Shown here piece after piece: positions 34,801 through 43,524 of a stretch of DNA of 64,000 nucleotides. The translations under genes were made by a program, and so were the position numbers. Source of the stretch: Contendibacter sp031732755 (GTDB lineage: Bacteria > Pseudomonadota > Gammaproteobacteria > Competibacterales > Competibacteraceae); NCBI GenBank assembly GCA_031732755.1, contig JAVMKI010000075.1:7874-71873 (forward strand), written 5' to 3'. Position 1 is the stretch's first letter, and each line of letters opens with the position of its first letter. The notes beneath the pieces are model-generated. The model was not told the DNA's origin. It saw only the letters and a program-made list of their open reading frames with translations, and ran no database searches.

Positions 34801-35113
34801 CGCCGCCTGCATGCTGATTCGGCGCGAGGCGTTCGATAAAGTGGGGGGGTTCGACACTGATTTGCAGGTGGGTTTCGGCGATACCGATTTGTGCTTGCGC
34901 TTGCGCCAGGCGGGTTATCTCTGTTTGTTTACGCCATACGCTCGGTTGATTCACCATGAATCCGCGACCCGCGGTTATGATGCCGTGGATACCCATCCAA
35001 CGGACACTCAATTGTTTAAGGAGCGCTGGGCCGAACAATTGGCTGCGGGCGATCCCTACTACAACCCCAATTTGAGTTTGAGTGGCAGGTTATTTGCGCC
35101 ACGATTGGGTTAG
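31820..35113 (+). CDS. Sulfotransferase / coiled-coil / double GT2 fusion protein
   Basis: 1097 aa with at least four parts. Residues 1-240 are a sulfotransferase (LGMHRSGTSAVARLL at 6, VHRSPIQVAQSL). Residues about 312-440 are a coiled coil with five 18-residue repeats (AEERIAALEQAADERQAQ). Residues about 560-770 are a GT2 domain (VSLAIPCYNSP, VDHDD metal site near 652). Residues about 815-1060 are a second GT2 domain (VSIIIPTRDRVDLL, LFLNNDIEIVEPDW). AAGGAATAAAG precedes ATG 31820. It likely polymerises and sulfates a surface polysaccharide, with the coiled coil spacing the domains. No membrane segment is obvious. Confidence 0.78.
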   Translation: MQIIVLGMHRSGTSAVARLLNMMGAYFAPPELAMPANEDNEKGYWERWDVFGLHEDMLRELGWAWDRISCFDARRLVEPGFVAKFRPQAERILLDLDARRPWMLKDPRINLLLPFWKPLLEAPVCVHVHRSPIQVAQSLHKREGFPLSLGLALWEQYSLLGLAHSEAIPRLLVSYHDLMTQPVETLQRLHAQLMELQVQGLRLPSAREIEAFIEPRLYHQQGDRVFQSGYANTQQAWLDQAFTTGDVLFLSPLPTLSVGATEILRGHEERHTLLTHFDHLRHRREQLGRVLHARKAAGVEQRARSETYEGYWRAAEERIAALEQAANERQAQAEERIAALEQAADERQAQAEERIAALKQVADERRAQAEAQIATLEQTARARQAQAKEQIAALEQAAREQQVEIERYRSQWQVAEGQVVALQQRLEQREQTLERLQHWLVALAGNIEAVFGSLTWRAGNLLTRIALVLLWRKPDPGARGQILQILQDMAEWRRTHPSMDPPLALIPAQDRVPPGPARPERYAHLPVLTLPSASAYKKWYAHHRCKAEDLEQQRREIQEWPETPLVSLAIPCYNSPSHWLDALLASIHRQSYPDWECILVDDASPRFEHLAVIDRWRGQDSRFRLIQHDHNQGVGGASQTGLEAARGEYFAVVDHDDLLEPDALYEVAKTIREHHPDVMYSDEMLVRNNGRIIRCEFRPQFSYHFLLSHPYIVHLTAFRRDLLLQVGGFDQSLQVSQDYDLLLRVAAVTHDFRHIPKVLYQWRIHPASTGHQQMARVTENSLAALNRHLRLAGLAEDEALAVAGLSFNFFRVRYKIEPATVSIIIPTRDRVDLLRMCVESLLSRTRLPAGVALELIVANNGSSQPDTLAYFAELEKQGHRVVDAPGSFNFSRINNIAAARAQGEFLLFLNNDIEIVEPDWLEAMLEPMIWDNVGVVGAKLLYPDIGLIQHAGVVIGFNGIAAHDHQFYSEYENGRLAPGHHHALLAVRECMAVTAACMLIRREAFDKVGGFDTDLQVGFGDTDLCLRLRQAGYLCLFTPYARLIHHESATRGYDAVDTHPTDTQLFKERWAEQLAAGDPYYNPNLSLSGRLFAPRLG
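32762..33031 (+). repeat. Five 54-bp in-gene tandem repeats (coiled-coil units)
   Basis: Units at 32762, 32816, 32870, 32924 and 32978, each 54 bp, encode 18-residue heptad-like blocks of the AEERIAALEQAA type. Units 1 and 2 are nearly identical in DNA, while 3-5 have diverged. Confidence 0.9.
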
Positions 35114-35136
35114 AGTGGTCGACTGTTATTCATCAG

Positions 35137-36837
35137 TCACCGGCTCTGGTGCGTGATATCCATCACGAACAGACTGGCGCACAGTAGCGCCATGGGATAC
35201 AAAGGGCTTGAATACTCTGGAATGATGGCTAGGAATGAGGTGACATCGATCATGGCCAGAATCAGGAGGCGGACGCAGATCGCGATGGTGATAATCAGCG
35301 CGATAAATCCCATGGTCGTTATTTTCCTAAGCCTGATGAGCCGGAACAACCAGACACCTATAGCCACGAGCGTGGCGATGGCAAAGTAGGGTATTGTGGA
35401 CTGATAAATTACGGTGATTTTTTCCAATAACGAGAGCTTCCACTTCGCCAGTTGGGTTTGCCGTGGCGATGGGGTTTCAATTCCAGCCACTCCAGTGGCC
35501 TGTCTCTCCCCTGCCGATGAGGTGGCTTGTCCGGATAGCCGTTCCCGAGCCAGGTCCTGGAAAAGCGCCAAGTAGACCGCAAGTCCGCGACTGGGCGCGG
35601 GCGTGGGCGACACTCCAGAGAAGGTCACCAACATCTTGAATCCAGAGAAGATAGTTTTCATGACGGGTAACAGGTATTCGGATCGCCAGGGTGGCATCAG
35701 GCTCGCGCGTTTGGGCAGACAATCGAGGCGTTTTTCCCGACAGGCAGCGTTGATTTCGTTAGCCAGTCGCTGGAAAAAAACCGCAGCCTGCGCGCCCGAG
35801 CCGAAGTAACCGGCCTCGGCCGCTGCATCCCGCAACGCCCATATGAACCATCCCCCACCAATTTCGTCGGAGCCCGAAGGGTGGTTTTCTTGATCCACCG
35901 CGCGTAGGGTCCAGAATCCCTCCCGCTCAAAGGATGGTTGCAATTCCGCGAACGCCGGGCTTTGCGGGTAAATGCGCTGTCGTGTTTCCTTCGTGACAGG
36001 TACTTGCGGTTTGTGCTCTGCGGCGCGTACCCGGGTTAGCGCGCCATAGGCGGCCTTGAATTCTGGCGTTTTGACTTCAACGGTGGTGTAAACGCTGTAA
36101 TGAATCCAATTCGTCAGCGATACCGCATGAATCGCCAACAGGGGTAGCGCTAGCGGCAAGGTGACCACGGCGATCTTCGGCCAGCCCCTCCAGTTCGAAA
36201 ACACCGCCACCGCCATAGTCCAGCCTACGAAAGGGACCAGAACAGGCAGGATCCACACTCCTTCCTCCCGGGTAAGCCAGAAAGCCGCCGTCGCCAAGCC
36301 ACAGGTGACCGCCCAACCTATTAGAGAACGGGCTGATTCATGACGCCGCACGAAAAGACCGATAGCCGATCCGGTCACTAGTAGCGCCAGTCCTGGGTAG
36401 AGACCGTCCCGTAGAACGCGAGTCAATTGCCAGGTGAAAGTAACTGGATTGAACAACAGCAGGATAAAGATTGCCATCCGCGACAAGCAGTTTACGATAA
36501 GGGGTTGCAAGGCCCGCTCAGTGACGACACAGGCCATGGCGTAGAGTATTTGTTGCGACAACAGCAAAGGTACGCCCGCCAGGAAGGCGACGGCAATCCA
36601 GATTGGATAAAAAGGTCCCTTGACCAAAGTCAGGTTATCGTAGGGTCCCAGCCAGTCGAACAGCACCAGATGATCAGCCAGTTGGACAAATAATAGGTCG
36701 TCCTTGCTGGCGTCGGCGAGCGCTATGACTGGTTGATCCGCGATCAGCCATAGTTTGAATAGAATGAGCAGGGCCATGCCGACCCATAGCACTACCACCG
36801 ATTTGGCGCGGACTGCTTGCGGTTCTGAAGGATTCAT
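35137..36837 (-). CDS. Polytopic membrane protein of the polysaccharide locus
   Basis: 566 aa with about ten predicted membrane helices: one near residue 15, a group between 70 and 240, and two or three at the C-terminus. A large soluble loop spans residues about 270-460. The architecture resembles GT-C-type glycosyltransferases or O-antigen ligase/polymerase-like proteins. A D-D pair (ADASKDDLLF) sits in the first external loop, where GT-C enzymes keep catalytic acids. No specific family is recognised. It lies between the big fusion and a DPM-like GT2, so a role in glycan transfer is likely. Confidence 0.55.
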   Translation of the reverse strand: MNPSEPQAVRAKSVVVLWVGMALLILFKLWLIADQPVIALADASKDDLLFVQLADHLVLFDWLGPYDNLTLVKGPFYPIWIAVAFLAGVPLLLSQQILYAMACVVTERALQPLIVNCLSRMAIFILLLFNPVTFTWQLTRVLRDGLYPGLALLVTGSAIGLFVRRHESARSLIGWAVTCGLATAAFWLTREEGVWILPVLVPFVGWTMAVAVFSNWRGWPKIAVVTLPLALPLLAIHAVSLTNWIHYSVYTTVEVKTPEFKAAYGALTRVRAAEHKPQVPVTKETRQRIYPQSPAFAELQPSFEREGFWTLRAVDQENHPSGSDEIGGGWFIWALRDAAAEAGYFGSGAQAAVFFQRLANEINAACREKRLDCLPKRASLMPPWRSEYLLPVMKTIFSGFKMLVTFSGVSPTPAPSRGLAVYLALFQDLARERLSGQATSSAGERQATGVAGIETPSPRQTQLAKWKLSLLEKITVIYQSTIPYFAIATLVAIGVWLFRLIRLRKITTMGFIALIITIAICVRLLILAMIDVTSFLAIIPEYSSPLYPMALLCASLFVMDITHQSR

Positions 36838-36849
36838 ACGTCTGGATCG

Positions 36850-38019
36850 CTAATCGGTACGATTTCCACGATCCGTCGGCATGACGATAAATCCGAAGAT
36901 GATTGAAAAAATCAACGTAATGAATCCAACTATCATACTCGTGGCGGAGAGTAGGACTGTTCTCATGGTCACCGTTGGGTCGAGTGCGCCAAAATGCGCG
37001 CTGCCCCATTCGACAATCGCGGAAATTCCGTAGAAAAGTCCAGTCAGGATCAAAATCGCGCCTAGCATACTGCCTGCTTCGAGAATCGGTTTTCCACGCA
37101 GACCAGCAAGCATTTGCTTGGATGGCAATAAATTCTGATTAATGCCAATGATTCGAGTAATCAGGCCAAACAATAGCAGCATATAGCCCACCAGAGTTAT
37201 CGCGCCGGCAAAGACCATGGTATGAATGTCAAGATAAAGATCGCCAACGCGAATGGGGCCTGGTAGCAGCAGAAAAAATAGGGCCAGTCCAAATATAGAA
37301 ATAGTGAAACCCGGATAAATGAATAGCCAACGGGGGCTGAACAGCAGCATGAATCGTAAATGACGCCAGCCATCGCGCCAGGGACGAAGATGCGGAGGAC
37401 GGGAACGGCCATCCTTGCTCAAAGTGGTGGGCACTTCGGTGATTCGCAGGTTTAGCAGGGCAGCTTTAATCACCATTTCTGAAGCATACTCCATCCCCGT
37501 GGTGTGCAGATCCATGCGCAGGAAAGCAGCTTTGGAAAATCCACGCAAACCACAGTGGAAGTCGCCTGCTGGACAGTTGAACAAAACTTGGCCGATGCGG
37601 GTCAGCAATGGATTACCGATATGGCGATTTTTCCACGGCATCGCTCCAGGCTGAATGCCGCCTTTAAAGCGATTGCCCATGACCAGGTCATAACCTTCCC
37701 GCAGTTTTTCCAGGAAGGGAGAAAGATTGCTGAAATCATAACTATCATCAGAATCACCCATGATGATGTATTGACCTTTGGCGGCTATGGTTGCGCCAGA
37801 CAGCGCCGCACCATAGCCGCGTTGCGCGATGGCGACGACCCGTGCGCCATGGCGTATAGCGATCTCCTGCGAGCCATCGGTCGAACCGTTATCGCCGATG
37901 ATGATTTCCCCATTGACACCAGACTGCTCAAACCAGCGCCTGGCCTTTTCGATGCAACGCCCGATGGTTTCCGCCTCATTCAGGCAGGGCATCACAATGG
38001 AAAGCTCGATATCATTCAT
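36850..38019 (-). CDS. Polyprenyl-phosphate sugar synthase-like GT2 (DPM1/ArnC type) with membrane tail
   Basis: 389 aa. The GT-A domain (residues 1-230) begins LSIVMPCLNEAETIGRCIEK, with GDNGSTDGS and the metal motif MGDSDDSYD. Then GNRFKGG and CGLRGFSK are typical of dolichol/undecaprenyl-phosphate sugar synthases. Four hydrophobic segments follow (about 235-385). Such enzymes put a sugar on undecaprenyl phosphate as donor for periplasmic GT-C transferases, possibly the neighbouring polytopic protein. Start chosen at ATG 38019; ATG 38052 overlaps the methyltransferase more. Confidence 0.78.
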   Translation of the reverse strand: MNDIELSIVMPCLNEAETIGRCIEKARRWFEQSGVNGEIIIGDNGSTDGSQEIAIRHGARVVAIAQRGYGAALSGATIAAKGQYIIMGDSDDSYDFSNLSPFLEKLREGYDLVMGNRFKGGIQPGAMPWKNRHIGNPLLTRIGQVLFNCPAGDFHCGLRGFSKAAFLRMDLHTTGMEYASEMVIKAALLNLRITEVPTTLSKDGRSRPPHLRPWRDGWRHLRFMLLFSPRWLFIYPGFTISIFGLALFFLLLPGPIRVGDLYLDIHTMVFAGAITLVGYMLLLFGLITRIIGINQNLLPSKQMLAGLRGKPILEAGSMLGAILILTGLFYGISAIVEWGSAHFGALDPTVTMRTVLLSATSMIVGFITLIFSIIFGFIVMPTDRGNRTD

Positions 38020-38719
38020 GGGTGATAGTTCCATTCTTTTTTCGATGTCCAAAAAGAACTAGATTGCTTTTCCATCCCAGAAGCCTATACGGGCGTAGAT
38101 GGAACCGAAATTCTGGTAGGACGTTGATGATAGTTTTTAATTCTCTTGTACTCATTAAATTAAGATTTTCTTCCTGAGCATGAAAACTGTGTCCCAAGTG
38201 GAAAAATAACCGTCGCCCCATGGGTTTTGGCAGCCAATGGATCAAAGGCAGTCCAGTGTGGAATTCAATCGGGAACCAGCGATTGGGCGTGGTAATGCAA
38301 AATCCTTTCCTAGCAACTCTGGCGCATTCCTGGACAAGACGGGTTTGCTTTGCAAAAGAACCCACATGTTCGATGACTGCGGATGAGTGTATATAATCTA
38401 AGGCTTGGTCATTGAACGGCAGCGCTAGCCCGCTCGCCATGATAAAGGAAAGTCCAGGGTACTGTTTTTCCAAAAAAGATGCATTATCAAAACCACAACA
38501 GAAAATTGAATCCTTATGGGGATAGAATGCCTCGAAATAATTGGAAGTTGAGTAATCGCTGTCGGAGGTAACACCAACGTCCAGAATGGTATCTCTGGCA
38601 GTTGGGCTAAATTCTTCCATGAACATGGCGAACATGGTCAACCTGGCTCTGTAAGCGACCCAGGTGGCGATTGAGTCTGGAGCGAGCAGGTTGTAATTGT
38701 CAGCCGGTTTTCTTTTCAT
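38012..38719 (-). CDS. SAM-dependent methyltransferase (class I)
   Basis: 235 aa. Motif I-like DTILDVGVTSDSD (about residue 43), then GLALPFNDQALDYIHSSAVIEHV (given as LPFNDQALDYIHSSAVIEHV), the post-motif typical of Methyltransf_11 enzymes, and CITTPNRWFPIEFHT. The glycine pattern in motif I is atypical (DVGVTSD). It overlaps the GT2-GtrA gene by 20 bp and the next GT2 by about 8 bp. It is likely to methylate a sugar of the surface polysaccharide; the acceptor is unknown. Confidence 0.72.
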   Translation of the reverse strand: MKRKPADNYNLLAPDSIATWVAYRARLTMFAMFMEEFSPTARDTILDVGVTSDSDYSTSNYFEAFYPHKDSIFCCGFDNASFLEKQYPGLSFIMASGLALPFNDQALDYIHSSAVIEHVGSFAKQTRLVQECARVARKGFCITTPNRWFPIEFHTGLPLIHWLPKPMGRRLFFHLGHSFHAQEENLNLMSTRELKTIINVLPEFRFHLRPYRLLGWKSNLVLFGHRKKNGTITHE

Positions 38720-40181
38720 GATTGAAAACCCAAAGTCGTTGAAATAAATAGCTTAAGGTAGTGATTACCGAAACGACAATGATAAATATTGTAGGGGCGT
38801 TGAAATCGGTTAAATGATCAAGCGCAAAGGACATGATTGAAGACAATACTATTGCAATGATCTGGGAAATCACATATCGCGGAAATGCAGTTTGATGATC
38901 AACTTTTGATTGGAAGGTTAGCCATTTTTGTCCCTGGTAGGCTGGAATAATGCAAAGAGTCCATGCGATGGCGTTGGCTAGCCATTTATCTACATTAAGA
39001 TATTCCGTTAGGAAAGTAGCAAGGACTAGATAAAGTAATGCTGCGGCCCCACCTACTAGCAGGAATCGGAGTTTTTGCCATGTCTGCAACAGAGAATTGA
39101 TATTTAAAGGTTGCCAAGTATAATTTTTTCTTATCTTAACGAGATCTGGTTTGAATGGCGTCAGCAGTTCATCCAGGGCTGATGAAAGGTAATATCGATC
39201 GTAGAATTTTCTACTGATCCGCTGATTGATTTGTTCAGCTATAGCTGATTGACTACGAATGATATATGGTCGCTTTTTCCACATTACCGACACGCCTGAT
39301 AAAAAATTACCATAAAGGCGCAATACAATTTTAATCCTTCCTTTGGCAAGGTAGCGTATCAGTATAGCGCTGTGCAACAGCAGTATCCAACCGGCGTTTT
39401 TCAATAAAAAACCAATAGGGATATCTTTAGCCAAGACAAATAGTGAATTACGGATTCCGTGATACAAAACGAAATCACTGTTAGGTCCGCCGCTAGCTAC
39501 CGAGCCGCGGTGGTACACCATGGCATCATCAGCATAGGCCGCATTGTATCCCAACCATGTTGCTCGCCATGCTAGGTCAGTGTCTTCAGCGTAGCAAAAA
39601 AAATGCTCGTCAAAGTATTCGCCAGTGGCCTGATGAACCTGACGAAGCAACTCGGTCGTATACAGGGCGCAACCCCCACAGGGACCGAGTAGAGGGTCCG
39701 CCAGCGATTTGCGATTGGAGGCTAATCCACATTTGTAGAACGTAATTCCTAAATTATCTATACATGTTCGATCATCATATTTCATCATCCGTGCCGCTAC
39801 CATCTCAATGCGCTGCTCCCGGTTGATTTTTCCCAACATCCTAACTAAAAAATCTGGATCGACTACAGCATCATTATTAAGAAGTAGGATAAATTCGTAA
39901 CAATGAACTGGAACGATTTGTTCGAGAATTCGGTTGTGAGCGCCAGTAAAGCCATGATTTTCAGTAAATGCAGTGAAGTGGATACGCTCAGGATAGCGAT
40001 GAGCATAATTAAGTAATTGCGTTGCTTCAATATGGCCGGAGCCGTTGTCAGCTAAAAATATATCAAAAGGTGGACTGATAATCTCGACCAAGGAGTCCAG
40101 ACATTCCAGAGTATCAGCGGAACGTTGGAAGTTGACCACGATAACGGCTATTTTGGCTGAGGATGTATGAAATTCAGGCAT
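38700..40181 (-). CDS. GT2 glycosyltransferase fused to a GtrA-like membrane domain
   Basis: 493 aa. The rhamnosyltransferase-like GT2 domain comes first (IAVIVVNFQRSADTLECL, LLLNNDAVVDPDF, EHFFCYAEDTDLAWRA). After a linker (about 280-360), a GtrA domain with four helices starts at LRFLLVGGAAALLYLVLAT and ends SYLFQRLWVFNHEKK. GtrA proteins usually flip or deliver undecaprenyl-linked sugars and are separate small proteins, so the fusion would couple transfer and translocation. It overlaps the upstream GT gene by 8 bp. Confidence 0.8.
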   Translation of the reverse strand: MPEFHTSSAKIAVIVVNFQRSADTLECLDSLVEIISPPFDIFLADNGSGHIEATQLLNYAHRYPERIHFTAFTENHGFTGAHNRILEQIVPVHCYEFILLLNNDAVVDPDFLVRMLGKINREQRIEMVAARMMKYDDRTCIDNLGITFYKCGLASNRKSLADPLLGPCGGCALYTTELLRQVHQATGEYFDEHFFCYAEDTDLAWRATWLGYNAAYADDAMVYHRGSVASGGPNSDFVLYHGIRNSLFVLAKDIPIGFLLKNAGWILLLHSAILIRYLAKGRIKIVLRLYGNFLSGVSVMWKKRPYIIRSQSAIAEQINQRISRKFYDRYYLSSALDELLTPFKPDLVKIRKNYTWQPLNINSLLQTWQKLRFLLVGGAAALLYLVLATFLTEYLNVDKWLANAIAWTLCIIPAYQGQKWLTFQSKVDHQTAFPRYVISQIIAIVLSSIMSFALDHLTDFNAPTIFIIVVSVITTLSYLFQRLWVFNHEKKTG

Positions 40182-41886
40182 GGCGAATTAGTCTCAGCAG
40201 TTCGCTGCCTATAATACGCAAGGCCCTGTTTAGGGAGCGATGTGTTTGCCATTCATTTTGTAGAGCGAAAGCAAGTGGCCGTAACAATCGAAAACGAAGG
40301 CCAAACGTTTCGCGATCCAGAGGTAAATTAGGATTATAGTAGGGATCGCCATTTATGAAGAAGATCGAGTGGCGTTGGCGCAAATAATTGCTCTCTTGAA
40401 GAAAACGATGTTTTTTATTACGGGTAACCTCAAGTCCCCGTGATTTTGACTCATAGTGATATAATTCACAATGGGGCGTAAAAATATTTAGATAACCATA
40501 CTCACGTAAGCGCAGGCAGAAATCCACATCATTGAATGCGATTGGTAAATTGATTTCATCTAAACCTCCCAACATCTGGTAGAGTAATTTTTTAACCATG
40601 AGGCAAGCGCCAGTCACCGCACTGATGTTTTGAATAACATCCAAGCGATTGAAGTAACCAGGATCGTTTCGTTGAAGACACTTGTGGGAATGGCCAGCGC
40701 TGCCTCTGATTCCAACGATAATGCCAGCGTGCTGTATGGTGTTATTTGGGTAGTACAACTTGGCGCCGACTGCGCCTACTTCAGGACGCTGTGAGTGTTC
40801 CAGCAATGCTTCGAGCCAATCCGGGTTAATGATTTCAGTATCGTTGTTCAGTAATAGTATATGTTCTCCACGGGATAAACCGACAGCAAAGTTGTTGATC
40901 GCTGAAAAATTGAATGGGTGATCGTAGTGAGCGAAATGAATGCGAGCATCTTGGCGTTGATAAGCAGCCATCGCCGCAAAAGTAGCTGGTTCCTGGCTTT
41001 GGTTTGAGATACCGATGATTTCAAAACAGTTGTATGTTGTTTTATTTAGAATCGAATCTAGGCATCGTTCAAGCGATTCCGATAGGTCTCGAAAGGGAAT
41101 GATAATGCTGATCATCGGATTTTTTCGGATTGCACGGCGTACTCTGTAGGTGCCTGGATGTTTACCCAAGGCAACTTCGCCCATGATATCTCGACGACTT
41201 AAAGCCTTTTCCAAGGCCCTGCGGCCAGCTTCCCACGAGTGGTGTTTGTTGTTGAAGTGTTTTGCGGTGGAGCCTGGAATTCTTCGCCAACGATAGAGTA
41301 CCTTTGGAAGGTGGACGATTTTGTTGGTTAGCTCTAGGCTACGCAGCAGCAAATCGTAATCCTGGGCACCATCGTAGCCTTCGCGTAGACCGTTGATTTG
41401 TTGCAATAGCGAGTGACGATAAACGGTCAGATGGCAAATGTAGTTGAGTGACAAAATAAGATCTGGAGAATAGTCTGGCTTAAAGTGCGCTGAATAGCGA
41501 GAACCATTGGTTTTTATATACTCCTCGTCGGAGTAAACGATGTCTGGCTCCATCTGCTTGATGATTTGGACAATTTCATGAAGAGCATCTGGCGTTAATT
41601 CATCGTCATGATCCAGAAACCCAACAAAGTCACCCTTAGCCATGGTTAGGGCGGCATTGGATGCAGACGCAATACCACGGTTAACGCCAAGAAATAGGAT
41701 TTGGATACGCTCATCCTGCAAATGTCGCAGGTAATCTATTACTTCCTGGTGGCTGGAGCCATCATCAGCGATACACAACTGCCAGAATGGATAGGTTTGT
41801 TGAAGCACCGACTCAATGGCAGCCTTCAGCCACCTGATCTCGATGTTATAGACTGGAATGATAAGGGAAACGAGAATATCTTTCAC
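40174..41886 (-). CDS. Tandem-domain GT2 glycosyltransferase
   Basis: 570 aa with two GT-A family 2 domains. Domain 1 (LVSLIIPVYNIEIRWLKAAI, metal site GFLDHDDELTPDA near residue 90) spans residues 5-215. Domain 2 (ISIIIPFRDLSESLERCLDS, ILLLNNDTEIINPDWLEALL) spans 255-500. The C-terminal YNPNLPLDRETFGLR resembles the end of the 1097-aa protein, so they share ancestry. GTG is the only start near the family N-terminus, and no ribosome site is clear. It probably extends a polysaccharide backbone, adding two sugars or one repeatedly. Confidence 0.82.
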   Translation of the reverse strand: MKDILVSLIIPVYNIEIRWLKAAIESVLQQTYPFWQLCIADDGSSHQEVIDYLRHLQDERIQILFLGVNRGIASASNAALTMAKGDFVGFLDHDDELTPDALHEIVQIIKQMEPDIVYSDEEYIKTNGSRYSAHFKPDYSPDLILSLNYICHLTVYRHSLLQQINGLREGYDGAQDYDLLLRSLELTNKIVHLPKVLYRWRRIPGSTAKHFNNKHHSWEAGRRALEKALSRRDIMGEVALGKHPGTYRVRRAIRKNPMISIIIPFRDLSESLERCLDSILNKTTYNCFEIIGISNQSQEPATFAAMAAYQRQDARIHFAHYDHPFNFSAINNFAVGLSRGEHILLLNNDTEIINPDWLEALLEHSQRPEVGAVGAKLYYPNNTIQHAGIIVGIRGSAGHSHKCLQRNDPGYFNRLDVIQNISAVTGACLMVKKLLYQMLGGLDEINLPIAFNDVDFCLRLREYGYLNIFTPHCELYHYESKSRGLEVTRNKKHRFLQESNYLRQRHSIFFINGDPYYNPNLPLDRETFGLRFRLLRPLAFALQNEWQTHRSLNRALRIIGSELLRLIRHA

Positions 41887-41949
41887 AAATGGCGTGAGAT
41901 TTAATTCAAGGGATTATCTGGATTTTATACGATGGTTTTGTGCAGCTAA

Positions 41950-42711
41950 TTAGGAATAAATATTTCGAGAGTATTGATTTAGAACGTCACTGGTTTGTCC
42001 TATCATTTTCAGGAATCCATGCTCAATCCAGATTGCGCGATTACATAGTTGATTAACCGAGTTTGGATTATGAGAAACAATCAAGATAGTGGAGCCATTA
42101 TGATGATATTTCATGATTCTCGCCATTGATTTTTTCTGAAATTCGGCGTCCCCTACAGACAGCACTTCATCCATGATCAAGATTTCAGGCTGGACATCGG
42201 TTGCAATCGCGAATCCCAACCTGGCTACCATGCCACTAGAATAGGTGCGAATAGGAGCATCAATAAATTCACCAATCCCGGAAAAATTTACGATTCCCTC
42301 CAAGCGGCTAGCAATGTCCTTTCGGCTGAATCCAAGCACTGCCCCATTGAGAAAGATGTTTTCTCTTCCTGTCATTTCATCATCGAATCCCGCCCCTAAT
42401 TCCAACAGCGGAGCAATACGCCCTCTCAATAAAACCCGCCCTTGGGTGGGACGAATAACCCTTGAAATTACCTTGAGTAAGGTGCTTTTGCCTGCTCCAT
42501 TGGCGCCTATAATTCCAATCGTTTCTCCCTGTTGAACGGAAAAGCTAACATCGTTAAGCGCATTGAAATTGGAATAAGTCACCCTTCTTTTCTTTAGCCA
42601 ACGGATTGCGTATTCTTGAAAAGTTGGAATTTTTTCATGGGGGACACGAAAACGCACGGTTACATTATCAAGCTGAATAATCGTTTTATTCACCGCTTTA
42701 AATACCCACAT
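41950..42711 (-). CDS. wzt: Polysaccharide ABC exporter ATP-binding protein (Wzt-like)
   Basis: 253 aa with Walker A GIIGANGAGKSTLLK, signature TYSSGMVARLGFA, Walker B EILIMDEVLSVGD and H-loop VSHNPN. The N-terminal insertion typical of O-antigen and teichoic-acid exporters precedes Walker A. It stops after the ATPase, so the carbohydrate-binding C-terminal domain of long Wzt proteins is missing. It would export glycan without recognising a capped non-reducing end. Its ATG directly abuts the wzm stop. Confidence 0.85.
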   Translation of the reverse strand: MWVFKAVNKTIIQLDNVTVRFRVPHEKIPTFQEYAIRWLKKRRVTYSNFNALNDVSFSVQQGETIGIIGANGAGKSTLLKVISRVIRPTQGRVLLRGRIAPLLELGAGFDDEMTGRENIFLNGAVLGFSRKDIASRLEGIVNFSGIGEFIDAPIRTYSSGMVARLGFAIATDVQPEILIMDEVLSVGDAEFQKKSMARIMKYHHNGSTILIVSHNPNSVNQLCNRAIWIEHGFLKMIGQTSDVLNQYSRNIYS

Positions 42712-43524
42712 TTAGAGGCGATATGCTAGCTGATCAGCCTTGCTAGTGAATATCAGCCAACCAATTAAAAGAGTCGAAGTGGCTAGTAGGGAAGAAATTA
42801 AAATAAGGTCATTGCCAGGCAAGGTGTTCTCATATATTGGCATGCGAAAAATTTCGACAAAATAATAAAAAGGATTCCATGCCATTAATCCGCTCCAATA
42901 GGATGGCAGTGTCGATATTGGATAGATAATTGGTGTTAGAAAGAAAAATGCCTGAATGAGAACCTGGTAAATGTCGATTGAATCGACAAAGAAAACCGAT
43001 GCCGTTGATAGTAATAGTGCGAAGCCTAAGGAAAAAACTGTTATTATGATAATGCTGAAAGGAAGAAAAAACCAGCTTGATTCAATAGGGTGACCAAGGA
43101 ATAGGACGACAATAACCATAGAAAAAATGGAAATCATGAAATTCACGAATCCATTGCCAACGGCTGCGATAATGTAGGTTGCTCGTGGGATGTATATCTT
43201 TTTTAACAATCCGCCGCCATAAGCCATAGTACCCATTGAATATTGGGTCGTTTGTGTGATAAAATTCCAAGTCAATAGACCGCTAAGCAAATAAACTGGA
43301 TAATTAGATAAAGATGATTTGAACATCGCTCCAAAAGCGATAGCCAGTACGATTGTTTGCAACAATGGATTGAGCAGCATCCACAATATGCCTAATACAG
43401 ATCGTTTGTAGCGATTTTTGAGGATGTTGCCGGTTATCAGGAAAATCAATTCGTGATAATGAAAGAGTTGTATTAACTCGTCTAAAAAAGGCGGCAATTT
43501 TTTGTGAGAATCATATTCAATCAT
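42712..43524 (-). CDS. wzm: Polysaccharide ABC exporter permease (Wzm-like)
   Basis: 270-aa ABC-2 type permease with about six helices and an amphipathic N-terminus (LIQLFHYHELIFLITGN). KNRYKRSVLGILWMLLNPLL is the hallmark of Wzm/TagG/KpsM proteins. ATG 43524 with AGGA 7 nt upstream is preferred; the frame is open to 43605. It pairs with the ATPase gene that begins at the next base. First gene of the minus-strand polysaccharide operon. Confidence 0.86.
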   Translation of the reverse strand: MIEYDSHKKLPPFLDELIQLFHYHELIFLITGNILKNRYKRSVLGILWMLLNPLLQTIVLAIAFGAMFKSSLSNYPVYLLSGLLTWNFITQTTQYSMGTMAYGGGLLKKIYIPRATYIIAAVGNGFVNFMISIFSMVIVVLFLGHPIESSWFFLPFSIIIITVFSLGFALLLSTASVFFVDSIDIYQVLIQAFFFLTPIIYPISTLPSYWSGLMAWNPFYYFVEIFRMPIYENTLPGNDLILISSLLATSTLLIGWLIFTSKADQLAYRL

